Of a stretch of DNA of 11,735 nt, positions 5,168 to 8,833 are shown one piece after another. Origin of the DNA: Baffinella frigidus (lineage: Eukaryota; Cryptophyceae; Cryptomonadales; Baffinellaceae); the NCBI GenBank assembly GCA_026770585.1, contig MU646997.1:63984-75718 (forward strand). The letters run 5' to 3'. Positions within the stretch are counted from its first letter, which is position 1; the number at the start of each line of letters is the position of its first letter. A program made the translations under genes and the position numbers. A model generated the notes under the pieces. The model was not told the origin of the DNA, ran no database searches, and saw nothing but the letters and a program-made list of their open reading frames with translations.

Positions 5168-7029
5168 GAGCGGCGAGGCGGTCGCGGCGGCGCTCCCCCT
5201 CTGGGCTCTCTCCAACGGCGGTGTGTCCAGGCGAGCGCCCTTCCACCCAGCGGTAGTCGCGATTGAACCCTTCACTGACCTTCACTAAACCTAAACCCTG
5301 GAAGCGCAGGACCTTCAAGTGCGCGTCGTTTTCCTCGGCGGTGGATTTCGTGGCCGCGATCCGCATCCTCGCCGAGAGGGCCAACCACCACCCGACCATC
5401 GCCATCAACCAGGCAAACCTTAAACTCCAAACCCTACTCACCAAACCGTAAACCTGGCCTCAGCCCCTGAACTGTGAACTGAACCCTACACCCCACACCC
5501 TAACACCCGAGCGTCCTCGCCGAGGGAGCAAACCACCACCCGACTATCGCCATCAACAAGGCAGAAACCCCTAACCCCTGAAGCCTCAACACTGAACACT
5601 GATTCCGCGCCAACCACCATCCGACTATCTCCACCAGCTAGGTTAAGTTCACGTGGCGGTTTAGGGTTGAGTTGAGGGTTGAGATTTTAAGGGGGAAATC
5701 CTCAACCCTACGCGCTCCGTATTTTCGCCGAGAGGGCCTACCATCGCCATCAACTAGGCAGAAACCCCTCAACCATAAAGCCGGAAACCCCAAACCCCAC
5801 ACCCCACACCCCAAACCCCAAACCTCAAACCCCAAACCCCAAACCCCAAACCCCAAACCCAAACCCCAAACCCCAAACCCCCACACCCCACACCTCAAAC
5901 CCCACACCCCACACCCCAAACCCCAAACCTCAAACCCCAAACCCCAAACCCCAAACCCCAAACCCAAACCCCAAACCCCAAACCCCAAACCCCAAACCCC
6001 AAAGCAGGCGCGCGTGTGCGAGCAAGTCGCGGGCGGGTGCGACGTAACTGTCGACCTCGTGACCTTCGCGAAGAAAGGTACAGGGTGATAGACTCAGGGT
6101 TGGGGAGGTCACACGAGAGAGAAGATCATCTCGAGGGACCTGCCCAGAGTCGTATATCACCAAGTATACAACGTATACGAAGATTACCTCAACTTAACAC
6201 CAATTTCACACCTACAGGGTTACCTCGCTCATAAGGAGGCGCATCCCCTTAGCACCCTGCTGTAGGCCTGAACCCCCCTAGGACCCTGCAGTAGGCCTAT
6301 ACCAATGGCCATACGGTAGTCCTAGGGGGGGCGGCTCGTAACCTTCGCACAGAAAGGTCTCCCCCGTACGACTGTTGACTAATCCCAGCGTTTCCTAGTA
6401 CAAAACCGCTGCGCAGTTGAGTCATCGTGCACGTACAACCCTGCAGAATTTAGTCAACCGACGTAACCGTCGATCTCGTAACCGTCGAGCTCATAACCTT
6501 CACCAAAGAAAGGTCTCGCAGAGACGCCCCCGTGCGGCTGTTGACTAATCTCAGCGTTTCCTGGTCGACACACCCTACCCGGTCCTTGCCTGTACAAACC
6601 CTGTCCGGTTCAGTCAACAGTCGTCTCGGGGGCTCGTAACCTGTGGGGTTTAGGGTGGTGTGGCTTGCTTTGAGGGTTACGACCCCAAGGCGTCACGGAG
6701 GTGGACGTAATTGTCGCCCAGCACACCCCTAAACCCTAAACCCTAAACTCTCAACCCTAAACCATAAACCATAAACCATAAACCCTAATCCCTCAAGCAG
6801 GAGTGACGGAGGTGGGCGCGATTTTCACCTAGCGGGTTGACGCACTCTTCCTCGTTTATATAACAGTATTAGATTATATAACACTTATAAGGGGTTGAAG
6901 GGCTTTGTTTTTATGGTTACGACCCCAAACCCTAAACCCTACAACCTATTCCCTCGACCAGGAGTGACGGAGGTGGACGTGGTTTTCGCGCAGCGGGTCG
7001 ACGCCCTCGTCCTCTCTGCCCCTTTCTGA
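178..7029 (+). CDS. FolD-like NAD(P)-binding domain fused to pterin-4a-carbinolamine dehydratase (5' partial, 10 exons)
   Basis: My exon model is 178-273, 830-933, 2041-2095, 2488-2556, 3769-3864, 4302-4408, 5171-5230, 5310-5412, 6008-6077 and 6962-7029, about 275 codons. Residues 1-175 follow the C-terminal half of FolD in order: the PCTPxG region, the dinucleotide-binding glycine motif (here VAIVGLAERGSVPL), ATVxxC, AD-I...G, VKPGATVV, and a final Leu-rich helix. Residues 176-275 follow PCD: L-P-x-W, the R-T-F strand, E-x3-N-H-H-P, V-T-V-D-L, G-V-T-E-x-D. Known roles: FolD interconverts methylene-, methenyl- and formyl-tetrahydrofolate; PCD dehydrates 4a-hydroxytetrahydropterin. The fusion is inferred from continuous order and matching splice phases without a stop. 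The catalytic FolD N-terminal domain should lie upstream of the window. The expected PGGVGPMT segment between exons 5 and 6 is missing or eroded. The gene could instead be two genes or a decaying locus; transcript data would decide. Confidence 0.75.
274..435 (+). mobile_element. MITE-like introner copy 1 (16-bp inverted repeats) between duplicated exon halves
   Basis: This 162-nt stretch begins at the donor after exon A and ends in 'cccctag', directly before a 51-nt copy of the exon A 3' half. It contains a perfect 16-bp inverted repeat: GAACATAACAGAATCT at 293-308 and AGATTCTGTTATGTTC at 410-425. It is AT-richer than its surroundings. Blocks such as 'atctcggaaca', 'cagaatct', 'tttatgc' and 'ggcgttggaagcctt' recur in order in the intron at 2096-2263. 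I infer a non-autonomous transposable element that acts as an intron. Confidence 0.65.
436..486 (+). repeat. Exon A copy 2 (51 nt)
   Basis: This segment matches 223-273 over 51 nt with two substitutions. It ends in the same CAG, followed by a usable donor, gtaccc. It lacks the MVLDAD...PPPPW start of exon A. Because AG precedes it and GT follows it, it could be spliced in as a 17-codon exon (LIARAAPLPVAVEGVMQ), or it may be dead duplicated sequence. Confidence 0.75.
606..648 (+). repeat. Exon A copy 3 (partial)
   Basis: This is a shorter copy reading AAPLPVAVGGVMQ and followed by donor gtcagt. One Glu has become Gly relative to copies 1 and 2. It lies in tgatagaagg/ggcggagaagg minisatellite sequence. 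A degenerate start of exon B ('ggcagctgcacaggg') follows at 779-794. Confidence 0.7.
830..933 (+). CDS. Gene 1 exon B: dinucleotide-binding motif of the FolD-like domain
   Basis: The exon runs from acceptor 'tatcggcag' to donor CAG|gtaaac, with 34 codons plus two bases (phase 2). It reads LLHRTGLVNKVVGG, then HVAIVGLAERGSVPLAAQLI. This matches the FolD strand-turn-helix G-K-x-V-V-V-I-G-R-S-x-I-V-G-x-P. The first Gly and the Pro are kept, but the R-S pair that contacts the cofactor is L-A here and the second half is altered. Three further copies of its 3' two-thirds follow downstream. Confidence 0.8.
1062..1127 (+). repeat. Exon B copy 2
   Basis: This 66-nt copy matches the 3' two-thirds of exon B and encodes GHVAIVGLAERGSVPLAAQL, then V, in an open frame. 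Its donor, CAG|gtaagg, is a better consensus than that of exon B. No clear acceptor precedes it because the upstream sequence is purine-rich minisatellite, so it may be an alternative 3' exon end or an inert copy. Confidence 0.75.
1244..1308 (+). repeat. Exon B copy 3
   Basis: The copy keeps the reading frame (DHVAIVGLAERRSVPLTAQL) but has Gly to Arg and Ala to Thr changes, and its donor has become CAT|gtacac. It is probably decayed relative to copies 1 and 2. Confidence 0.7.
1471..1524 (+). repeat. Exon B copy 4
   Basis: This is a shortened copy reading LVGLVKYGSVSLAAHLI with a GC donor (CAG|gcaact). It directly precedes the first long CT tract and is the most diverged of the exon B copies. 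Confidence 0.6.
1525..1721 (+). repeat. CT/CA microsatellite plus acceptor in front of exon C copy 1
   Basis: CTCT, CACA and CCCT repeats make up this stretch. It ends in 'aacagtgtcctc...gtggcag', the same end that precedes true exon C at 2011-2040. CT tract and exon C therefore appear to have been duplicated together. Translation gives only SLSLSL runs. Confidence 0.75.
1722..1757 (+). repeat. Exon C copy 1 (broken)
   Basis: After 'gtggcag' this copy repeats the start of exon C (S-C-G-A-T-V-S-I) and then diverges into R-R-R-L and a TAG stop. It cannot replace exon C. Confidence 0.7.
1840..2016 (+). repeat. CT microsatellite forming the polypyrimidine tract of exon C
   Basis: This is 'tctctttctctctctccct'-type repeat sequence with internal blocks of about 28 nt ('tattcctctctctccctct') repeated in tandem. 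It leads into 'aaacag...gtggcag' before exon C. There is no coding content. Confidence 0.8.
2041..2095 (+). CDS. Gene 1 exon C: FolD-like ATVxxC strand
   Basis: The exon has one base plus 18 codons, between acceptor 'cccgtggcag' and donor AAG|gtacct. With the AG from exon B it reads S-CGATVSICSQQTLSSTLK. This matches the FolD strand A-T-V-T-x-C-H-S-x-T. The other possible acceptor ('aacag' at 2016-2020) would break the phase with exon B, so I chose 2041. Confidence 0.78.
2096..2263 (+). mobile_element. Introner copy 2: entire intron between exon C and the first exon D copy
   Basis: This 168-nt intron shares ordered blocks with 274-435: 'gta' at the donor, 'atctcggaaca', 'cagaatct', 'tttatgc', 'aata' runs and 'ggcgttggaagcctt'. 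It ends in 'gtttgcag'. The similarity starts at the splice donor in both introns, as expected if the mobile unit is the intron itself. The inverted repeat arms are eroded here. Confidence 0.6.
2264..2310 (+). repeat. Exon D copy 1 (3' end lost)
   Basis: After 'tttgcag' this copy encodes ALCASSDVIFSAGSS, closely matching exon D, but the V-L-L-S-P-A-M end and its donor are missing. The following sequence (to about 2480) is AT-richer and unrelated to other parts of the window. Confidence 0.7.
2488..2556 (+). CDS. Gene 1 exon D: FolD-like AD-I...G strand
   Basis: There are 23 codons in phase 0 between 'gtcgcag' and donor ATG|gtcagc. The exon reads ALCLSADVIFSAGDSPVLLS, then P-A-M. It matches FolD A-D-I-L-V-V-A-x-G-x-P-x-x-V-x-G-D-M and joins in frame to V-K-P-G-A-T-V-V of exon E. 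Four copies of its 3' half follow in the next intron. Confidence 0.82.
2557..2770 (+). repeat. Telomere-like array, variant CCCTACA
   Basis: About 25 copies of CCCTACA and close variants (CCCCACA, CCCTTCA) directly follow the exon D donor. In the sense strand of gene 1 the array is C-rich. The same variant occurs inverted at 9960-10143, in the sense strand of gene 2. ORFs reading YTLHPTPYTLHP are translations of this repeat. Confidence 0.9.
2781..3203 (+). repeat. Four partial copies of the exon D 3' half
   Basis: Copies end in CCATG followed by GT at 2812, 2968, 3110 and 3203. They begin near 2781, 2920, 3076 and 3160 and share 'gggggactcccccgtcctcctctcccc'-like sequence in part. Each preserves the exon-intron junction (ATG|gtcc or ATG|gtac) but lacks the 5' half with the acceptor. 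Between them lie short CCCTAAA runs and, at 3000-3070, a small tandem repeat 'taacttgat'. Confidence 0.75.
3236..3361 (+). repeat. Telomere-like array, variants CCCTAAA and CCCTGAA
   Basis: This interspersed array of CCCTAAA, CCCTGAA and CCCGGAA immediately precedes the first exon E copy, again C-rich in the sense strand. It probably serves as polypyrimidine-rich sequence before the acceptor 'aacgccag'. Confidence 0.88.
3374..3492 (+). repeat. Exon E copy 1 (with insertion)
   Basis: After 'acgccag' this copy reads M-KPGATVVSL-STSP, then carries an extra block of roughly 24 nt, and resumes with LLPDVSSDVVDA. It has an intact acceptor but a doubtful donor. It is the first of three tandem units of about 195-200 bp that also include the flank 'atc(c/t)gtcggtta'. 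Confidence 0.7.
3566..3664 (+). repeat. Exon E copy 2 (possibly usable)
   Basis: Acceptor 'aaaacag' precedes VKPGATVVSLSSSVPVTLFP, then DVSSDVNDACGHE, followed by a possible donor gtggtc in phase 0. This copy best preserves the canonical VKPGATVV motif, so it may be the exon actually used in place of, or alternatively to, copy 3. Confidence 0.6.
3769..3864 (+). CDS. Gene 1 exon E (copy 3): FolD-like VKPGATVV segment
   Basis: There are 32 codons in phase 0 between 'aacgccag' and donor GTG|gtaaaa. It reads VKLGATVVSLSSSVSVTLFP, then DVTFDVIDASTV. FolD has V-K-P-G-A-T-V-I-D-V-G-I-N followed by L-V-G-D-V-D-F-D. The D-V-G after ATVV, normally near the cofactor, is S-L-S here. I selected copy 3 because both splice sites and the phase are clean. 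Copies 1 and 2 are alternatives. Confidence 0.7.
3865..4301 (+). other. Intron between exons E and F; FolD PGGVGPMT segment expected here but not clearly found
   Basis: FolD proteins carry ITPVPGGVGPMT between the segments encoded by exons E and F. I see only two weak candidates: V-P-R-T-G-V-G at 4249-4269, which runs into a stop unless shifted by one base to give L-M-R; and L-L-P-M-G-G-R-G at about 4187-4210. Neither is convincing. The rest is a 104-bp MITE at 4017-4120 and unassigned sequence. Confidence 0.4.
3995..4120. mobile_element. MITE family 2, copy 1 (4017-4120), with a duplicated arm at 3995-4016
   Basis: The arms TATCCCTTAAGTGGCG and CGCCACTTAAGGGATA are perfect inverted repeats bounding 104 bp. 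The interior carries 'cctaggcaggtcctagggcc' and 'ctaccgtagggcgtatg'. The left arm and its flank 'atagtg' are duplicated once more at 3991-4010. A second copy is at 7146-7248. The interior resembles that of the CAGGGGTACC MITE family, which suggests common descent or arm exchange. Confidence 0.88.
4302..4408 (+). CDS. Gene 1 exon F: final FolD-like helix and linker to the PCD domain
   Basis: There are 35 codons plus GG (phase 2), from acceptor 'ggcgacag' to donor CGG|gtacga. The exon begins AALLLNIVKCAEGAARAAAE, then ARHKSHESGAGNYP. Its start matches the last FolD helix (A-x-L-L-x-N-T-x-x-A-A). The Ala-rich remainder is an inferred linker. The phase fits exon E before it and exon G after it. 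A reading through to a stop at about 4568 is also possible if the CT insertion is removed. Confidence 0.65.
4400..4537 (+). repeat. CT tract flanked by a 15-bp direct repeat
   Basis: The sequence CTACCCCGGGTACGA occurs exactly at 4400-4414 and 4523-4537, enclosing about 108 bp of CT microsatellite. The first copy contains the exon F donor. The pattern looks like an insertion that duplicated 15 bp of coding sequence. Confidence 0.85.
4627..4950 (+). repeat. TGACTCAAATCGGGTCC minisatellite in two blocks
   Basis: Copies start at 4627, 4651, 4671, 4690, 4715, 4912 and 4937, with spacing of 19-25 bp. Each block ends in 'gaa(t)gaggtacgtggcggctag' directly before a copy of exon G (truncated at 4754, complete at 4976). 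The minisatellite and the exon were therefore duplicated together. Confidence 0.85.
4976..5035 (+). repeat. Exon G copy 2, complete and phase-compatible
   Basis: This 60-nt copy is bounded by 'ggctag' and donor CAG|gcgagc. It encodes G-E-A-I-AAALPLWALSNGGVS and has the same length and phases as 5171-5230. It could be used as an alternative to that exon. A truncated copy 1 lies at 4754-4770. Confidence 0.7.
5040..5168 (+). repeat. CT/CG microsatellite before exon G copy 3
   Basis: TCTC repeats are interrupted by 'tatgttgagagacg' and a 'cgcgcgcgcgc' run. The tract serves as polypyrimidine tract for the acceptor 'ctgttgag' of exon G. Opposite-strand ORFs rich in RERERE are translations of it. 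Confidence 0.85.
5171..5230 (+). CDS. Gene 1 exon G: start of the PCD domain
   Basis: One base, 19 codons and two bases lie between 'ctgttgag' and the non-canonical donor CAG|gcgagc (GC-AG intron). With flanks it reads G-GEAVAAALPLWALSNGGVS-R. This matches the PCD N-terminus L-x-x-L-x-x-W-x-x-x-x-G-x-I-x-R preceding the F-x-F-x-x-F strand. The choice between this copy and 4976-5035 cannot be made from sequence. Confidence 0.72.
5310..5412 (+). CDS. Gene 1 exon H: PCD catalytic NHHP segment
   Basis: One base plus 34 codons lie between 'aagcgcag' and GC donor CAG|gcaaac. It reads TFKCASFSSAVDFVAAIRIL, then AERANHHPTIAINQ. This is the PCD hallmark: F-x-F-x-x-F-x-x-A-x-x-F followed by A-E-x-x-N-H-H-P. 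The two histidines bind and dehydrate the pterin carbinolamine in characterised PCDs. This is the strongest family match in gene 1. Confidence 0.92.
5413..5502 (+). repeat. Telomere-like degenerate repeat after exon H
   Basis: CCCTAAA-, CCCTGAA- and CCCTACA-like heptamers, C-rich in the sense strand, lie between exon H and its first partial copy. They are less regular than the arrays at 2557 and 5780. Confidence 0.65.
5509..5756 (+). repeat. Three decayed copies of the exon H 3' end
   Basis: Copy 2 (about 5509-5556) reads VLAEGANHHPTIAINK with GC donor AAG|gcagaa. Copy 3 (about 5608-5641) reads A-N-H-H-P-T-I then S-T-S and a stop, with a GT donor. Copy 4 (about 5717-5756) has lost the NHHP block and keeps only P-T-I-A-I-N followed by TAG and gcagaa. 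Retention of NHHP and the GC donor in copies without acceptors shows that exon 3' ends with their intron starts were the duplicated unit. Confidence 0.8.
5780..6003 (+). repeat. Telomere-like array, variant CCCCAAA
   Basis: About 30 copies of CCCCAAA with CCCCACA and CCTCAAA variants are present. They are organised as a higher-order duplication: the block from about 5814 recurs from about 5916. The array runs directly into acceptor 'aaagcag' of exon I and is C-rich in the sense strand. Long ORFs on both strands here (PNPKPQT / GLGFGVW) are artefacts of it. Confidence 0.93.
6008..6077 (+). CDS. Gene 1 exon I: PCD VTV-L-T strand
   Basis: There are 23 codons plus one base between 'aaagcag' and donor AAG|gtacag. 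It reads ARVCEQVAGGCDVTVDLVTF, then AKK. PCDs have N-x-V-x-V-x-L-x-T-H-x-x-x-G-L-T at this point. The strand is recognisable, but the third active-site histidine (in T-H) is Phe here. Partial copies follow at about 6330-6357, 6459-6514 and 6618-6640. Confidence 0.82.
6215..6331. mobile_element. MITE family 1, degenerate copy with right arm lost
   Basis: The left arm 'cagggttacctcgctcataa' follows a TA at 6213-6214. The interior has the typical 'cctaggaccctgcagtaggc' and 'ggtagtcctaggggg' blocks. The right arm is missing: the sequence switches at about 6332 into a partial copy of exon I ('ctcgtaaccttcg'). It sits inside the intron between exons I and J. Confidence 0.8.
6332..6645 (+). repeat. 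Degenerate copies of the exon I end
   Basis: Segments near 6334-6357, 6459-6514 and 6618-6640 repeat 'cgtaaccttc...aagaaaggt' or 'gacgtaaccgtcgatctcgt' from exon I. The first two are followed by a common flank 'ctcccccgt/cccccgtg...ctgttgactaatc(c/t)cagcgtttcct', so a unit of roughly 160 bp has been duplicated. Confidence 0.7.
6683..6870 (+). repeat. Two decayed copies of exon J with CCCTAAA array between
   Basis: At about 6688-6722 the copy reads GVTEVDVIVAQ and then diverges. At 6801-6860 a second copy begins after 'caagcag' as in exon J (VTEVGAIFT) and hits a TAG. A CCCTAAA/ACCATAA array at 6724-6790 separates them, C-rich in the sense strand. Confidence 0.8.
6962..7029 (+). CDS. Gene 1 exon J: PCD C-terminus and stop
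   Basis: Two bases plus 21 codons and TGA follow acceptor 'cgaccag'. With the G from exon I it reads G-VTEVDVVFAQRVDALVLSAP-F-stop. This matches the PCD end G-L-T-E-x-D-x-x-L-A-x-x-I-D. The stop comes where a PCD domain normally ends, so this is the natural C-terminus of the fusion. Confidence 0.88.
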
Positions 7030-7305
7030 AAAAGTCGCTTTACAGACCCTCTGAGAGTGTCGCTTTACAGAGTCTGAGCGAGTCACTTTACAGAACTTCT
7101 GAGAGTGTCGCTTTACAGAGTCGCTTTGCGACTTCTGAGAGGGTCTATCCCTGAAGTGACGGACGGGCGAATATTCTCCCGTCGAAGCCCTAGGCAGGTC
7201 CTAGGGCCCTACCGTAGGGCGTATGAGCTTACAGGCACTCAAGGGATAGAGCCGCTTTACAGAGCCGCTTTACACAGTCGCTCTACTCTCCGAGCTTTAC
7301 TCTCT
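7030..7305 (+). repeat. gtcgctttacagag satellite interrupted by a MITE
   Basis: Variants of 'gtcgctttacaga' joined by 'ctctgagagt' recur at 7033-7140 and again at 7249-7305, on both sides of the MITE at 7146-7248. The MITE therefore inserted into an existing short tandem array just past the gene 1 stop. An ORF in this region is explained by the repeat. Confidence 0.85.
7146..7248. mobile_element. MITE family 2, copy 2
   Basis: This 103-bp element matches 4017-4120: TATCCCTGAAGTGACGGACG at the left, the same interior 'taggcaggtcctagggccc', and 'actcaagggata' at the right. The arms have diverged from each other, unlike the perfect arms of copy 1, so this copy is older or more decayed. Confidence 0.88.
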
Positions 7306-7350
7306 GAGCTGGCTCAGATGGGCCCGCTTCGGGACAGGGGGTGGACAGGG

Positions 7351-7569
7351 GGGGTGCGCCTCCTTATGAGCGAGGTGCCTCTCAGAGCTGGATGTGTGTT
7401 TTCGATCCGTAATATACGCACTTCTTCTTCTGCGCGGATGCTAGTGGCTATGTCTCGGGGTAGTGAATTCACAGTAGAATCAGTGGATTTGTACCAGATT
7501 ACGGCCTGGTCAAACGACCCAGACATAGCCACTAGGGGGGTGCGCCTCCTTGTGCGCGAGGTGCCTCTG
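7351..7569. mobile_element. Two MITE family 1 right-end fragments around a 15-bp inverted repeat
   Basis: Right ends 'ggtgcgcctccttatgagcg' (7354-7383) and 'ggtgcgcctccttgtgcgcg' (7538-7569) are solitary fragments. Between them CTAGTGGCTATGTCT at 7441-7455 and AGACATAGCCACTAG at 7521-7535 form an exact inverted repeat, probably a nested hairpin element. The open frame across this region is fortuitous. Confidence 0.7.
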
Positions 7570-7680
7570 TAGCCATCGCGTGAGGCGGCTGTGAGGTGGC
7601 AGACCACCAGTTCTTGCTCAGACACAGCCTCGGTGGGGGTGCATACAGCTGTACATGACGGCCGTGTTGGTACAGGTGTA

Positions 7681-7797
7681 CAGGGGTACCTCGATCATAA
7701 GAAACCGCCCCCCCCCTAGGACTATGATAGGGCCCTAGGCATAGGCCTACTGTAGGGTCCTAGGGTGGGGCGGTTTCTTATGAGCGAGGTACCCCTG
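7681..7797. mobile_element. MITE family 1, complete copy (117 bp, TA-flanked)
   Basis: The left arm is CAGGGGTACCTCGATCATAA; the right arm is its near-perfect complement, ending 'gaggtacccctg'. The element is flanked by TA on both sides (7679-7680, 7798-7799). The arms extend into AAGAAACCGCCCC, giving a hairpin with a short palindromic core rich in CCTAGG. TA target duplication is typical of Tc1/mariner-type MITEs; the superfamily is my inference. Confidence 0.92.
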
Positions 7798-7933
7798 TAG
7801 TGATGAAGGTCTTGCAGGCCCTCAACGTGAGAGCGTTCTATCCAGCTTTAGGTTGTTCCCGGGGGGACCACTGTCGACTGGAACGTTGGCTTTTGGTTGA
7901 AAGTTGTTCTTGGGGGTGAAGTACAGGAGCCTA

Positions 7934-8050
7934 CAGGGGTACCTCGCTCGTGAGAAAACGCTCACCCACTAGGACCACCATAGGGCCCCAGGCATAGGCC
8001 TACTGTAGGGTCCTAGGGGGGGGCGTTTTCTTATGAGCGAGGTACTCCTG
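7934..8050. mobile_element. MITE family 1, complete copy (117 bp, TA-flanked)
   Basis: This copy has TA at 7932-7933 and 8051-8052. The arms are CAGGGGTACCTCGCTCGTGA and the matching 'atgagcgaggtactcctg'. The interior 'accaccatagggccccaggc' is near-identical to other copies. No protein-coding capacity. Confidence 0.92.
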
Positions 8051-8168
8051 TAATTCAAGTTGCGCGCGGGATTACACTCGACCCACGTCCACTTGCGAAG
8101 AGCTTCCTTCAATGAAGGACCCACACTCCTGACCCCCCCCACCCTCCCCATCCCAGTACATTCAACTA

Positions 8169-8309
8169 CAGGGGTACCTCGCTCATAAGAAACCGCCTCC
8201 TCCTAGGACCCTGCAGTAGGCATGTGTCTAGGGCCCTATGGTGGCCCTGGGGGGGGGGCCTACGGTGGTCCTAGGGGGGGGGGCGTTTCTTATGAGCGAG
8301 GTACCCCTG
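8169..8309. mobile_element. MITE family 1, long copy (141 bp, TA-flanked)
   Basis: The arms are perfect over CAGGGGTACCTCGCTCATAA. The interior is about 20 bp longer than in other copies through duplication of a 'ctatggtggccctgggggg / ctacggtggtcctaggggg' block. TA lies on both sides. Confidence 0.92.
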
Positions 8310-8418
8310 TACTTCTTCTCCCGCCCGAGGCGGGCCCATCCAGTACTCCGTCCTCACAGAATGTGCATCCACTGTAGTCAACTTAAGCTACAGGTACATT
8401 CACAGAAGATGCCGCCTA

Positions 8419-8537
8419 CAGGGGTACCTCGCTCATAAGAAACCGCCTCCCCCTAGGACCCTACAGAAGGCTTGTGCCTAGGGCCCTATGGTGGCCCAGG
8501 GGGGGGGGGGCAGTTTCTTATGAGCGAGGTACCCCTG
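8419..8537. mobile_element. MITE family 1, complete copy (119 bp)
   Basis: The left flank is TA; the right flank is CA, consistent with one mutation of the TA duplication. The interior has a poly-G run of about 12 before the right arm. Its 3' flank continues into a decayed copy of the gene 2 stop region at 8564-8590. Confidence 0.9.
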
Positions 8538-8563
8538 CACTTTCAACTGGGGGCTCTTCTCGG

Positions 8564-8590
8564 TCATCGTGGTTGAACAATATCGAGTGC
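8564..8590 (-). repeat. Decayed copy of the gene 2 terminal codons
   Basis: On the minus strand this reads A-L-D-I-V-Q-P-R-stop. The real gene 2 end at 8980-9006 reads A-L-D-I-V-D-P-R-stop. Each lies 26-27 bp from the end of a MITE family 1 copy (8537 and 8952). MITE and exon end were thus duplicated as one segment. Confidence 0.8.
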
Positions 8591-8619
8591 GAAACATCAG
8601 AGAGAGACCTTTATTACTA

Positions 8620-8740
8620 CAGGGGTACCTCGTTCATAAGAAAACGCACCCCCACTAGCTAGGACCACCATAGAGCCCTAGGCGAAGCCCTACTTTAGGG
8701 TCCTAGGGGAAGGCGTTTTCTCATGAGCGAGGTACCCATG
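8620..8740. mobile_element. MITE family 1, complete copy (121 bp, TA-flanked)
   Basis: The left arm CAGGGGTACCTCGTTCATAA and the right arm '...gaggtacccatg' carry a few substitutions. TA flanks both ends. An interior insertion 'ctag' gives the extra length. Confidence 0.9.
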
Positions 8741-8833
8741 TACTACCAACACCCCCACCGCGGCTGTGTCTGAGCAGGACCTAGAGAGTCCAACAGCTGC
8801 AATGGCTCCAATAGAACGATCATGTGCACTCTA

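Noticed and set aside
4916-5444. Minus-strand frames opposite exons G and H
   Set aside because: They are shadows of the PCD exons and of a CT tract, with no family resemblance.
5638-6088. Open frames with GLGFGVWG and PNPKPQT repeats on both strands
   Set aside because: They arise from the CCCCAAA array, which is open in several frames because the heptamer contains no stop. There is no conserved domain.
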